Positions 17,726-30,962 of a stretch of 64,000 nt of DNA are shown here, piece after piece (position 1 is the first letter of the stretch; every line of letters starts with the position of its first letter). The DNA comes from Alphaproteobacteria bacterium (lineage in GTDB: Bacteria > Pseudomonadota > Alphaproteobacteria > UBA9219). Made by a program: the position numbers and the translations under genes. Under the pieces are notes generated by a model that had not been told where the DNA came from, did not search any database, and saw only the letters and a program-made list of their open reading frames with translations. The stretch spans positions 151,915 to 215,914 of the forward strand of contig JAMFSS010000002.1 in assembly GCA_026225415.1 (NCBI GenBank), given 5' to 3'.

Positions 17726-19129
17726 CTAAATATGAATAGGCCGCCCATCAACCGCCAGCGCAGCTTCCTTCACCGCCTCGTTCAATGTCGGATGCGCATG
17801 GCATGTGCGGGCGATGTCCTCACTGCTCGCGCCAAATTCAATCGCCATTGCCAGTTCGGCAATAATGGTTCCGGCATCGGCGCCGACAATATGCGCGCCC
17901 AACACGCGGTCGGTCGTCGCATCGGCCAAAATCTTCACAAACCCTTCCGTTTCATTCATCGCGCGCGCGCGGCCATTGGCCGAAAACGGAAACTTGCCCA
18001 CCTTGTACGCAACGCCCGCCTTCTTCAATTCTTCTTCCGTCTTCCCAACAGAAGCCGCCTCCGGCCAAGTATAAACAACGCCCGGAATGGCATCATAATT
18101 GATATGGCCTGATTGCCCCGCCATAATTTCGGCACAGACAACACCTTCATCTTCGGCCTTATGCGCCAACATGGCACCGGCAATCACATCGCCAATCGCA
18201 TAGATGCCCGCGACATTGGTTTGGAAATGCGCATCGACCGCAATGCGTTTACGCTCATCCAATTTCACGCCCACGCCTTCCAACCCCAACCCTTCGGTGT
18301 AAGGACGGCGGCCAATTGCCAACAACACAACATCGGCAACCGTCTTTTCCGGCGCGCCGCCAGCAGCGGGTTCGATAACCAACGATACCTGCGCCCCATC
18401 AACCACAGCCGATGTGACTTTGGACGATAATTTGAACTGCATGCCCTGCTTGGCCAAAACCTTCTGCATCGTCTTGGAAATTTCGCCATCCATCGTCGGC
18501 AAAATACGGTCGACAAATTCCACCACAGTCACTTGCGTGCCCAACCGCTGCCACACCGAGCCCAACTCCAACCCGATCACGCCGCCACCAATCACCACCA
18601 TCGTCTTTGGTACAGGATCCAGCGACAACGCGCCGGTCGACGTCACAATGCGCTTTTCATCCACGGCAATGCCGGGCAGTGGCATCGATTCCGAACCCGT
18701 CGCGATCAAAATATTCTTGGTTGTATAGGTCTTCGCGCCATCCGCGCCCTCAACCGAAACCTGATCAGCCGCTACAATCTTGCCGCGCCCTTTCAACCAA
18801 TCGATCTTGTTCTTCTTGAACAGATATTCGATACCGGCGGTGTTGTCCTTCACCACTTTGTTCTTGTGCCCCATCATGGTCGGCAGATCGAACCCGACCG
18901 AACCCACGCGCACGCCATGCGCCGACAACCCATGCATCGCATCGGCATATTTTTCCGAAGACACCAGCAAAGCCTTGGACGGAATACAGCCCACATTCAA
19001 ACAGGTGCCACCCAAAGTCGGGTTCATCTCCACACAGGCGGTTTTCATGCCCAGCTGGGCCGCGCGAATAGCCGCGACATAACCGCCGGGGCCGGAACCG
19101 ATAACGATAAGATCATATTGTGTGGACAT
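17726..19129 (-). CDS. lpdA: dihydrolipoyl dehydrogenase (E3)
   Basis: The 467-residue FAD enzyme has GSGPGG at 11-16, the redox disulfide pair Cys43 and Cys48 in GGTCLNVGCIPSK, a second Rossmann motif (VVIGGGVIGLELG) for NAD, and the C-terminal HAHPTLNEA with the catalytic His. It reoxidises lipoamide on E2 of 2-oxoglutarate and pyruvate dehydrogenases. It lies about 3.4 kb from sucB on the opposite strand. Hairpin repeats flank it on both sides. Confidence 0.98.
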   Translation of the reverse strand: MSTQYDLIVIGSGPGGYVAAIRAAQLGMKTACVEMNPTLGGTCLNVGCIPSKALLVSSEKYADAMHGLSAHGVRVGSVGFDLPTMMGHKNKVVKDNTAGIEYLFKKNKIDWLKGRGKIVAADQVSVEGADGAKTYTTKNILIATGSESMPLPGIAVDEKRIVTSTGALSLDPVPKTMVVIGGGVIGLELGSVWQRLGTQVTVVEFVDRILPTMDGEISKTMQKVLAKQGMQFKLSSKVTSAVVDGAQVSLVIEPAAGGAPEKTVADVVLLAIGRRPYTEGLGLEGVGVKLDERKRIAVDAHFQTNVAGIYAIGDVIAGAMLAHKAEDEGVVCAEIMAGQSGHINYDAIPGVVYTWPEAASVGKTEEELKKAGVAYKVGKFPFSANGRARAMNETEGFVKILADATTDRVLGAHIVGADAGTIIAELAMAIEFGASSEDIARTCHAHPTLNEAVKEAALAVDGRPIHI

Positions 19130-19214
19130 GTTTTTACTCTACGGATGGAGTGAAGAAGAGGCAGAAATTAGAATGCCTACCTATCGGATGAGAACAAGCT
19201 TTGCAACAGGACTT

Positions 19215-19297
19215 CCTCTCCCCTCTGTGGGAGAGGAAGCAAAAACTTGGGTTTACGCTCTTGAGGCGCAAGCCCTTAGTTTTTGCAGGTGAGGGGG
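19215..19297. repeat. 80-bp hairpin repeat, copy 4
   Basis: CCTCTCCC-ctctgt-GGGAGAGG, then the GCAAAAACT ... AGTTTTTGC stem, then AGGTGAGGGGG. It lies between the divergent lpdA and SPFH genes. Confidence 0.85.
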
Positions 19298-19416
19298 TTT
19301 GCTTTTATCCGATAAGAAAAACCCTAACGACGCGAATTTAAGCCCCCAAACGCCTATTGGCAATGACATTCAGAAGGAATAACCTATATCATCCCTCACC
19401 CCCAAAGGCTCACCCT

Positions 19417-20310
19417 ATGCCCCTCCTCATCGCCCTCGTCTTTCTGGTCGCCATCGTCGCTATCAGCAGCTTTTTCACCGTCAGCACAGCCCAAGTCGCC
19501 ATCATCACGCGCTTTGGCAAATTTCTGGCGGTCGCCAATCCGGGGCTTAATTGGAAATGGCCGTTTATCGATATGGTCGCGGGCCGCATCAGCCTGCGCA
19601 TCAACCAGATCAGCCTGACGATGGAAACCAAAACCAAAGACAATGTTTTCGTGACCATCCCCATTTCGGTGCAAACCCGCGTGCGACCCGAAAAAATCTA
19701 TGACGCGTTTTACAAACTTTCCAACCCTGCCCAACAAATCCAATCCTATGTCGAACAAGTCATCCTTGGGCATGTGCCGGGCATGACATTGGACGAAGTC
19801 TTCGCCAGCCAATCAGGCATAGCATCGGCGGTGAAACAGGAACTCGACGCCGATATGGCCGGTTTCGGTTATGAAATCGTCAATGTTCTGGTGACCGATA
19901 TCGTGCCCGATGCCAAGGTGAAATCGGCCATGAACGATATCAACGCCGCGCAACGCGAACAGGTCGCGGCCAATGCGCGCGGCGAAGCGCAAAAAACCCT
20001 TATCGTCAAACAGGCCGAAGCGGAAGCCGAAAGCAACGCGTTGCAAGGCCAAGGCATCGCCAACCAGCGCAAAGCAATTATCGAAGGGCTGCAAGCCTCT
20101 ATCGAAGCTTTCCAAAAAGGCGTCGGCGATACCAGCACAGCCGAAGTGATGCAGCTCGTCCTCATCACCCAATATTTCGATATGCTGAAATCTATCGGCC
20201 AAACCGACAAAACTAACACGCTGTTTTTGTCCCACTCCCCCTCCGCCGTCAAAGATGTTGGCGACCAGATTATGCAGGCGATGATCGTTGCGGATAGGGC
20301 GAAGGGGTAA
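19417..20310 (+). CDS. SPFH/Band 7 membrane protein (QmcA/stomatin-like)
   Basis: The 297-residue protein has one N-terminal transmembrane helix (LLIALVFLVAIVAISSFF) and then the Band 7 domain: EVAII-like VAIITRFGKF, NPGLNWKWPFID, ending in an Ala/Glu/Gln-rich coiled coil (about 190-245). Members form membrane rafts or chambers that shield FtsH-type proteases. The ATG at 19417 with AAAGG 9 bases upstream is preferred to an in-frame start at 19357. No NfeD partner gene is adjacent, which favours the QmcA type. Confidence 0.88.
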   Translation: MPLLIALVFLVAIVAISSFFTVSTAQVAIITRFGKFLAVANPGLNWKWPFIDMVAGRISLRINQISLTMETKTKDNVFVTIPISVQTRVRPEKIYDAFYKLSNPAQQIQSYVEQVILGHVPGMTLDEVFASQSGIASAVKQELDADMAGFGYEIVNVLVTDIVPDAKVKSAMNDINAAQREQVAANARGEAQKTLIVKQAEAEAESNALQGQGIANQRKAIIEGLQASIEAFQKGVGDTSTAEVMQLVLITQYFDMLKSIGQTDKTNTLFLSHSPSAVKDVGDQIMQAMIVADRAKG

Positions 20311-20468
20311 ACAGGTATATATCTAGAGTTGCAAAAGAAACAAAAATTTCAGCTACTAGGGCGCTCCCTCAAAACGAGCCAACGATTAAAATGTTTCATA
20401 ATGGTAAGCAAGATTCTGAAAAATCCATTGATGCTACCGCTATAATTGCCGCGAACAGCCAGCAGTGA
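20298..20468 (+). other. open frame without a start, possible gene remnant
   Basis: The frame between a TAG and the TGA at 20466 reads NRYISRVAKETKISATRAL and on to IIAANSQQ. Its composition looks protein-like, but the first ATG is at 20391, giving only 25 codons, and there is no Shine-Dalgarno. It may be the tail of a decayed gene. The rest of this 265-base gap holds only a REP-like palindrome. Confidence 0.25.
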
Positions 20469-20502
20469 CGCTTGAAGCGTACCCACATCCAGAACTTGAT
20501 TC

Positions 20503-20526
20503 GTCATCCCAACGAAAGTCGGGATC
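20503..20526. repeat. REP-like palindrome
   Basis: GTCATCCCaaCGAAAGtcGGGAT, an imperfect palindrome with the same head as those at 724 and about 1372. It lies between the convergent SPFH and monooxygenase genes. Confidence 0.5.
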
Positions 20527-20575
20527 TAACGCACCCTAAGGGTTATTTAATGTCAGCATCAAAACAACGACTTTC

Positions 20576-21727
20576 CTAAAGTTTATATTGCCTCTCCGCA
20601 ATCGACGTAACCCCCAGTTTGGCATCAAGGCGTTGGCGCAATGACCGATAGTGCCATTTCTCTTTCCGCTCCATCACGTCGGCCTTTACCTGATGGGCAT
20701 ATTCCATGCGCTGGGCGTTGTATTCGTGGAGCGCTTGTTCGGCGGGAAAGGATGCTAATAATTTGCCGAGCGTTATGCCGTCACCAATGGCGGTGTTTAG
20801 GCCGTTGCCGCCGATTGGCAGAAAAACATGCGCTGCATCCCCTACCAGAACTGCGCTGGGGCGAATAAAAGTTTCGGCAATTTGTTTGCTGATGCGATAA
20901 ACCGCTATCTGTCGGCCAGTGCGCGGGATAATTTCTATGCCGCCCCGGTAATCCGCCAGTTGTTGAATAGCCGCAATCAATTCATCTTGCGGTGTTTCGC
21001 GGGTGATATCACCGGGCAGTTTTCCCGTTAATTTAAAATTTCTGTCACCGCGCATAGGTACAAGCGTTATGGTTTCCCCCACGCGAAAAAACCTGTGGCA
21101 AAAATCATGCGAAAGCTCGCGGCCATAAACTTCGCAATCAATGGCGAAGGATAGAGCCTCGCTTGTCGAACCCGGACATTCGATATTCAGGCTGGTGCGA
21201 GTTGTGCTGTTAATGCCGTCCGCCCCGACAACGAGGCCGGCTCTGTGTTGCCATTGTTGCTGCGCGTTTTTTAGAAGCAGGGTGGCTCCCGTGGTGTCAC
21301 TCGTCACATTTTGCAATTCAACGCCGCGTTCCACCCCCACGCCCAAATTGTTGAGATGCGCTTCCAAAATCTGTTCCGTGATGCTCTGCTCGAGCGATAT
21401 ATTGCTGGCCAACAGATCATCGGTACCATTATCGAAAATCTCCTCCGTCACCAGTTGCTGGTCGGCATACATCTTGTTGCCAAGCAAAAGATGCCCATTT
21501 TTCAATATCTTATCCGCACCCCCACATTCGATAAGGAATTGGGTGGTTTCGGGGTGCAATCCGGTTGCTTTTGTCGCGTCAGACTTGGTTAACGCCTTAT
21601 CAAAGACTTTGCATGAAAGTAAATGCTTCGTTAATGTTACTGCTGTAGCCAGCCCTGAAGGGCCAGCGCCAATGATTACGATTGGGGAGTGTGCGTCGCT
21701 CTTTGGGTTAAAAAATGTTTCTGACAT
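20576..21727 (-). CDS. FAD-dependent monooxygenase (UbiH/PheA/TfdB class A type)
   Basis: The 383-residue protein has the dinucleotide motif IIGAGPSG (18-25), a central LVVGADGINSTTR with the DG motif, and VLVGDAAHVFLPIGGNGLNTAIGDG, which binds FAD and NAD(P)H in group A flavoprotein hydroxylases. It is a soluble aromatic or ubiquinone-type hydroxylase; the substrate cannot be read from the sequence. Its start overlaps the divergent VOC gene by 13 bases, so both share a promoter region that lies inside the two coding sequences. Confidence 0.87.
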   Translation of the reverse strand: MSETFFNPKSDAHSPIVIIGAGPSGLATAVTLTKHLLSCKVFDKALTKSDATKATGLHPETTQFLIECGGADKILKNGHLLLGNKMYADQQLVTEEIFDNGTDDLLASNISLEQSITEQILEAHLNNLGVGVERGVELQNVTSDTTGATLLLKNAQQQWQHRAGLVVGADGINSTTRTSLNIECPGSTSEALSFAIDCEVYGRELSHDFCHRFFRVGETITLVPMRGDRNFKLTGKLPGDITRETPQDELIAAIQQLADYRGGIEIIPRTGRQIAVYRISKQIAETFIRPSAVLVGDAAHVFLPIGGNGLNTAIGDGITLGKLLASFPAEQALHEYNAQRMEYAHQVKADVMERKEKWHYRSLRQRLDAKLGVTSIAERQYKL

Positions 21728-22065
21728 TATGTCTCAACGATTCAAAAGTTGAAATTACGCGCCGTTTTTATGAACGGCTAGGCTACGATTTTGCGCCTGA
21801 ACAACACGGTGAAAAGGGGCTGCCCCATTACGCCACGGTTGTTTCATCGATGCCGGTAGAAATATATCCGGCTCCCAAAAAACCACTTCCCCCTGAAGAT
21901 CGTCTGTGGATAGGGGTTACAGTTAACCATCCAGAGAATATTAAAGCCGAACTCATCAAAGAGTTTGGCGGTGACGATGAGCCGCGTGTGCCGACGACAA
22001 AAACGGGCATCGCAACGCTTCGTGACCCTAGTGGGATTTTGGTCAGGTTATTCCCAAAGCCTTAA
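21715..22065 (+). CDS. VOC-superfamily (glyoxalase/bleomycin-resistance-like) protein
   Basis: The 116-residue protein has one beta-alpha-beta-beta-beta pair: VEITRRFYERLGYDF at the start and the C-terminal TGIATLRDPSGILVRLFPKP, typical of VOC dioxygenase/isomerase folds. The metal-ligand pattern is incomplete, so catalysis is uncertain. The ATG at 21715 lies within the 5' end of the flavin monooxygenase on the other strand; no clear Shine-Dalgarno is present. The divergent pair may act on one compound class. Confidence 0.75.
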   Translation: MFLTLCLNDSKVEITRRFYERLGYDFAPEQHGEKGLPHYATVVSSMPVEIYPAPKKPLPPEDRLWIGVTVNHPENIKAELIKEFGGDDEPRVPTTKTGIATLRDPSGILVRLFPKP

Positions 22066-22099
22066 AAAGCATTTAATTTCCCCACTTCAAAAATAAATC

Positions 22100-22128
22100 T
22101 TGTATTTTTCCCACATTTGATATAGGAT
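22100..22128 (+). promoter_or_regulatory. weak candidate promoter for the structured RNA
   Basis: TTGTAT at 22100-22105, a 17-base spacer and TAGGAT at 22123-22128. It would start transcription near 22135, at the 5' edge of the structured region. The match is modest. Confidence 0.3.
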
Positions 22129-22134
22129 ATATCC

Positions 22135-22277
22135 CTTACCGCTTAGATAAGGATCATCAAGCGGTGACGAGCCGAGGTAACATTGCTCCGAGCGCCCGGG
22201 CGCGGAGAAACGATGTCGATCGGTTCGGGCGTTGTACATCCCCGCCTTGGCAAGCGGGGAACCCATGGGAGCGTCTT
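22135..22277 (+). ncRNA. candidate structured non-coding RNA, class unknown
   Basis: Three hairpins and a T-run fill this stretch. CCGCTT (22139) pairs with AAGCGG (22159). GAGCCGA pairs with TCGGTTC, enclosing CATTG/CGATG, CTCC/GGAG and GCGC/GCGC around a CCGG loop. CCCCGC pairs with GCGGGG. GACG (22166-22169) can pair with CGTC (22272-22275), which runs into TTTTTTT. It lies in a 318-base gap and reads towards no adjacent gene on its strand except radA, about 720 bases on, so a free-standing small RNA is more likely than a riboswitch. It does not match tmRNA, 4.5S, RNase P or the riboswitches I know. The rest of the gap (22278-22383) shows nothing. Confidence 0.5.
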
Positions 22278-22383
22278 TTTTTATGCAAGGGAAACTGGAG
22301 AATAAAGGAAAAGGAACCAAATGATCAAAAGACAAACATAATCACCCCGCCCCATCTTCCCGGACAGGCCATAACTCGACAAT

Positions 22384-22860
22384 CTATTTGTTCAGAACGG
22401 CAACAGCTGCGCCCGGAATGGGCGGCACTTTGGGTGCGCGGCGCGCCTCGATCACGGCGACCATTGTATGGCACAGCAATTCATCAAATGTTTGCTTCGA
22501 TTGAAATTGCGGGGAAACCAGACCCTCAACGAACCCATCTGCGCCGATATTATATAAATAAGAACCTTCCTCATTATGCGACAACCGATAATGTTTGCCA
22601 TCCGCCTCCTGATACTCCTGATAGACAGAAACCTGCTTGGTCTCGGAACGCCAGCTTTGATCCGCCTCTTGCACAAGATGCGCGCTAATCGAAACCCAGC
22701 TTTCAACCCCGTCAACCGCAACAGGCAGACTGGAGAAGGATGCAGATGTATGATCAGTCAGCATAAACCTGTCCGACGCGCCGCAATCTTCGGGCACGAG
22801 CGCAAAACAATCATTCGATTGTGGGCGCGGCACATTCAGCCAATTAAATTTCTTTTCCAT
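22384..22860 (-). CDS. hypothetical cytoplasmic protein
   Basis: The 158-residue protein has no signal peptide or membrane segment. It is acidic and rich in Gln, Ser and Glu (SISAHLVQEADQSWRSETKQV, SVYQEYQEADGKHY), with a conserved-looking C-terminal LLCHTMVAVIEARRAPKVPPIPG. A purine-rich GGATAGG precedes the ATG. It is divergent from radA. No family recognised. Confidence 0.6.
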   Translation of the reverse strand: MEKKFNWLNVPRPQSNDCFALVPEDCGASDRFMLTDHTSASFSSLPVAVDGVESWVSISAHLVQEADQSWRSETKQVSVYQEYQEADGKHYRLSHNEEGSYLYNIGADGFVEGLVSPQFQSKQTFDELLCHTMVAVIEARRAPKVPPIPGAAVAVLNK

Positions 22861-22999
22861 GCACCTATCCGTTTAAAAAATATGCCCTGATATGGTTTCC
22901 GTATCTTAATCGCCAGGCGATGAATGAACTGTAAAAAAGCACAGGATATCCACGTATTTTATTATGTACAAAAGGTGAACATCGGTATAGGATCTACTC

Positions 23000-24400
23000 A
23001 TGGCCAAACCAACCACCCTCTTCGCCTGTCAGGCATGCGGCGCATCCTATCCTAAATGGGCTGGCAAATGCGAAGCGTGCGGCGGATGGAATTGTCTGGT
23101 CGAAGAAACCCATAATGCAGGCCCCCCGAAAGGCCTGAATGACACCAAGAATCGGTCGAAATCGAACCGAATCGAGTTTGTTCCGCTCAAAAGCGAGAAT
23201 AATCAGGTCATACCCCGCCGTTTTTCCAACATTGGCGAGTTCGACCGCGTTGTCGGGGGCGGTTTGGTCAAAGGCTCCGCCACTTTGGTCGGCGGTGATC
23301 CCGGAATCGGCAAATCAACCCTCCTCCTCCAAGTCGTCTGCAAACTTGCCGCCATTCACAAAGTCGCCTATGTCTCCGGCGAAGAAGCGATTGAACAAGT
23401 GCGCCTGCGCGCGGCGCGTTTGGGTTTGGCCGATGCGCCCTGCTCGCTCGCCAGCGAAACGTCGGTGCGAGATATTGTCGCCTCTGTCGATTCGAACGAT
23501 TCCCCTGATATTCTCATCATCGATTCGATTCAAACCATGTATGTCGACACGCTCGATTCGGCACCTGGAACAGTGGCGCAAGTGCGCACATCCGCACAAG
23601 AACTCATCCGAATCGCCAAGAAACGGGGAATCAGCCTGATTCTCGTCGGCCATGTCACCAAAGATGGCACCATTGCCGGCCCCCGCGTGTTGGAACACAT
23701 GGTTGATACGGTTTTATATCTGGAAGGCGACCGCGGCCATCAATTCCGTGTCCTTCGCGGCGTAAAGAATCGATTCGGCCCCACGGATGAAATCGGTGTC
23801 TTTGAAATGACCGACAAAGGATTGATGGAAGTCCATAACCCTTCCGCCTTGTTCCTCGCCGACCGCCGCGAAGACATGTCGGGTGCCGCAGTCTTTGCCG
23901 GATTGGAAGGAACGCGCCCCGTTCTGGTCGAAATTCAGGCACTTGTCGCACCCACAGCGTACGGAACGCCGCGCCGCGCGGTTATCGGATGGGATTCGGG
24001 TCGATTGGCGATGATTCTTGCGGTATTGGAAGCCAGATGTGGGGTCGCGTTCGGCAATAACGATGTTTATCTGAATGTGGCCGGTGGATTCCGAATCACC
24101 GAACCCGCGGCCGATTTGGCCGTGGCCGCCGCACTGCTCTCTTCCCTCACCGGCGAACCCGTCCCCGCCGCATGTGTCGCCTTTGGCGAAATCGGCCTGT
24201 CCGGCGAAGTCCGCCAGGTCAGCCAGCCCGATCTGCGCCTGAAAGAAGCCCTGAAACTGGGGTTCGAGCAAGCCATTATGCCCCAGAATGACAAGGCGCG
24301 AAAAACAGGCACCGCCCCCATGCTTCGAACTACCGAAATCAGGCAACTCAGCGAATTACTGCCTTTGTTTGAAGCTGCGCCGCAAATAAAGAGAGCCTGA
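23000..24400 (+). CDS. radA: DNA repair protein RadA/Sms
   Basis: The 466-residue protein has an N-terminal C4 zinc finger (Cys10, Cys13, Cys24, Cys27), the Walker A GGDPGIGKST at 98-107, Walker B ILIIDSIQT, the RadA-specific KNRFGPTDEIGVFEM, and a C-terminal Lon-like domain. RadA is a hexameric helicase-like ATPase for branch migration in recombinational repair. AGGA stands 7 bases before the ATG. By eye the gene holds 17 GANTC sites, about three times the number in the similarly sized purF nearby. Confidence 0.97.
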   Translation: MAKPTTLFACQACGASYPKWAGKCEACGGWNCLVEETHNAGPPKGLNDTKNRSKSNRIEFVPLKSENNQVIPRRFSNIGEFDRVVGGGLVKGSATLVGGDPGIGKSTLLLQVVCKLAAIHKVAYVSGEEAIEQVRLRAARLGLADAPCSLASETSVRDIVASVDSNDSPDILIIDSIQTMYVDTLDSAPGTVAQVRTSAQELIRIAKKRGISLILVGHVTKDGTIAGPRVLEHMVDTVLYLEGDRGHQFRVLRGVKNRFGPTDEIGVFEMTDKGLMEVHNPSALFLADRREDMSGAAVFAGLEGTRPVLVEIQALVAPTAYGTPRRAVIGWDSGRLAMILAVLEARCGVAFGNNDVYLNVAGGFRITEPAADLAVAAALLSSLTGEPVPAACVAFGEIGLSGEVRQVSQPDLRLKEALKLGFEQAIMPQNDKARKTGTAPMLRTTEIRQLSELLPLFEAAPQIKRA

Positions 24401-24475
24401 AAAATTACCAGAAGAAAGCATTAACTTTACCATTTTTTATGGTAGAACAAGCCGCAATCACAGCACAGGCGGCGC

Positions 24476-25165
24476 ATGGAACCCCATACTGGCTTTAATA
24501 ATCTTGATTACATAATTATCGGCATTGTTTTGCTGTCGGGTTTGCTGGCCCTGTTGCGCGGATTTGTGCGCGAGGTTTTTTCACTCATCGCCTGGGCGGG
24601 CGCTTACTTCGCCGCCACCACCTTCTATAAAATTGCCCTGCCCACCACGCATCATTACATCAAAAACGACAAAGCCGCCGAATGGATGGCGATGGCGGCC
24701 GTGTTTCTTGTCGCGCTGATTATCTTGATGGTTGCCGGCAATTTTATCTGCGGGCTTATCAAACATCCAGCGCTAACTACCATCGACCGTTCATTGGGTT
24801 TTCTCTATGGCCTCGCGCGCGGCGTCCTGGTCGTCAGCCTTATCTATCTGGGCGCGGTGATGATTTTGTGGCCCGATATTGACGAACCGCAATCGATACA
24901 ACAACAAGACAAAGACCGTAACGCGCCACCCGATACGCTGGTCGATGCCAAAACGCGTCCGGCAATCGCGTTTTTCGCCGATAAATTAAAAGCCATCGTG
25001 CCCAAGGAAATGATCGATAAGAAGATCAAGGAATCCGAAGGCGCGATGCAGGACGGCGAAAAAGCCGCCAAGCAACAAATGCTCGACAGGCTTTCAACAC
25101 CCGCACCGTCATCGACGCCAGATGTGCCCTCCACCAGCGCAACGCAACAAGGAACCAAGCCATGA
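24476..25165 (+). CDS. cvpA: CvpA family membrane protein
   Basis: The 229-residue protein has four hydrophobic helices within the first 135 residues (DYIIIGIVLLSGLLALLRGFVREVFSL, a typical CvpA opening) and a long polar tail. CvpA homologues are needed for colicin V export and envelope integrity. The stop overlaps the purF ATG by four bases (ATGA), the usual cvpA-purF operon arrangement. Confidence 0.92.
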   Translation: MEPHTGFNNLDYIIIGIVLLSGLLALLRGFVREVFSLIAWAGAYFAATTFYKIALPTTHHYIKNDKAAEWMAMAAVFLVALIILMVAGNFICGLIKHPALTTIDRSLGFLYGLARGVLVVSLIYLGAVMILWPDIDEPQSIQQQDKDRNAPPDTLVDAKTRPAIAFFADKLKAIVPKEMIDKKIKESEGAMQDGEKAAKQQMLDRLSTPAPSSTPDVPSTSATQQGTKP

Positions 25166-26622
25166 AGTTCAGCACCAATCCATTTGATGACGACAAGCTG
25201 AAAGAAGAATGCGGCGTCTTCGGCATCATCGGCAAAGATTCCGCGGCCGCCATGACCGCGCTTGGGTTACACGCCTTACAACATCGCGGGCAAGAAGCCG
25301 CGGGCATCGTCTGCCATGACGGTGAACATTTCAACGCGCATCACGCGTTGGGGCATGTCGGCGAGAATTTTAATTCCGAAAGTATCGTCAAAAGATTGAC
25401 CGGCAATTCGGCCATCGGCCATACGCGCTATGCAACCACGGGTGAAACCGCACTGCGCAACGTTCAACCCTTGTTTGCCGATTTTGATTTCGGCGGTTTT
25501 GCCGTCGCCCATAACGGCAATTTGACCAATGCGCTCACGCTACGCAAACAGCTGGTGAAACGCGGTTGCCTGTTCCGCTCCACAACCGATACAGAAACCA
25601 TCATCCATCTTATGGCGCTGTCGCGATCCGGAAGCCCCGTCGACCGTCTGATCGAAGCCCTGCGCCAGGTCGAAGGTGCCTATGCGCTGGTGTGTCTGGC
25701 CAAAGATTTGTTGATCGGCGCGCGCGACCCCAACGGCGTTCGCCCGCTGGTCTTGGGCAAAATTGATGATGCTTATGTGCTGGCATCCGAAACATGCGCG
25801 CTTGATATCATCGGCGCGGATTTCGTGCGCGATATCGAACCCGGCGAAATGGTGATGATCGACAAGGACGGCATCCAGTCGTTGCGCCCGTTCGGCAAGG
25901 CGCCCAGCAAATTCTGCGTGTTTGAATATATCTATTTCGCGCGTCCCGACTCATCGGTCGAAGGACGTTCGGTCTATGAAATGCGCAAAAATATTGGTGT
26001 AGAACTGGCGCGCGAATCCGGCATTGATGCCGATATCGTCGTGCCCATTCCCGACTCCGGCGTGCCTTCCGCCATCGGCTATGCCGAAGAAAGCGGCATC
26101 CCGTTCGAACTCGGAATCATCCGCAACCATTATGTTGGCCGAACCTTCATTCAACCAACCGACCATATCCGCCATTTGGGCGTGAAATTGAAACATAACG
26201 CCAACCGCCGTTTCATCGAAGGTAAACGCGTTATTCTGGTCGATGATTCCATCGTGCGCGGCACAACATCCGTCAAGATTGTCGAGATGATGCGCAGCGC
26301 GGGTGCCAAAGAAGTCCATATGCGTATTTCCAGCCCGCCAACGGCGCACAGCTGTTTTTACGGCGTCGATACGCCTGAAGTCGATAAATTGCTGGCGCAT
26401 AAACACACGGTCGAAGAAATGTGCAAATTCATCGGCACCGACAGTCTGGCATTTATCTCGCTTGATGGATTATACCGCGCGATGGGCGAAACCAAACGCA
26501 ACAGCGCTTTGCCGCAATTCTGTGACGCGTGTTTCAGCGGCGACTATCCCATCCGCCTGACAGACATGAACTCCAACGATCCCCAGCCGGAACTGTCATT
26601 GCTGGCACGCGGAAATCGTTAA
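25162..26622 (+). CDS. purF: amidophosphoribosyltransferase
   Basis: The 486-residue protein catalyses the first step of purine synthesis. The propeptide is 16 residues long and ends before Cys17 of CGVFGI, the N-terminal nucleophile of the glutaminase domain. HNGNL and GARDPNGVRPL are present, and the PRPP loop VILVDDSIVRGTT appears near residue 355. It is translationally coupled to cvpA, and its stop directly abuts the next start. Confidence 0.97.
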   Translation: MKFSTNPFDDDKLKEECGVFGIIGKDSAAAMTALGLHALQHRGQEAAGIVCHDGEHFNAHHALGHVGENFNSESIVKRLTGNSAIGHTRYATTGETALRNVQPLFADFDFGGFAVAHNGNLTNALTLRKQLVKRGCLFRSTTDTETIIHLMALSRSGSPVDRLIEALRQVEGAYALVCLAKDLLIGARDPNGVRPLVLGKIDDAYVLASETCALDIIGADFVRDIEPGEMVMIDKDGIQSLRPFGKAPSKFCVFEYIYFARPDSSVEGRSVYEMRKNIGVELARESGIDADIVVPIPDSGVPSAIGYAEESGIPFELGIIRNHYVGRTFIQPTDHIRHLGVKLKHNANRRFIEGKRVILVDDSIVRGTTSVKIVEMMRSAGAKEVHMRISSPPTAHSCFYGVDTPEVDKLLAHKHTVEEMCKFIGTDSLAFISLDGLYRAMGETKRNSALPQFCDACFSGDYPIRLTDMNSNDPQPELSLLARGNR

Positions 26623-30822
<4,200 letters not shown>

Positions 30823-30873
30823 TTTTGAACCTGTGTCTTGTTGCACGAAAAAATGAAAACTACATACAGGGTT

Positions 30874-30954
30874 ACCCCTCACCTGCAAAAACTAAGGGCT
30901 TGCGCCCCAAGAACGCAAGCCCAAGTTTTTGCTTCCTCTCCCAAAAGGAGAGGA
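30874..30954. repeat. 80-bp hairpin repeat, copy 5 (opposite orientation)
   Basis: Reverse of the other copies: ACCCCTCACCTGCAAAAACT, the long stem, then CCTCTCCCaaaaGGAGAGG. It separates queF from the WXXGXW gene, both on the minus strand. Confidence 0.85.
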
Positions 30955-30962
30955 AAGAAAGA

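Noticed and set aside
22087-22335. 82-codon minus-strand frame over the structured RNA
   Set aside because: It lacks a ribosome-binding site and has irregular composition; the paired stems explain the sequence better.
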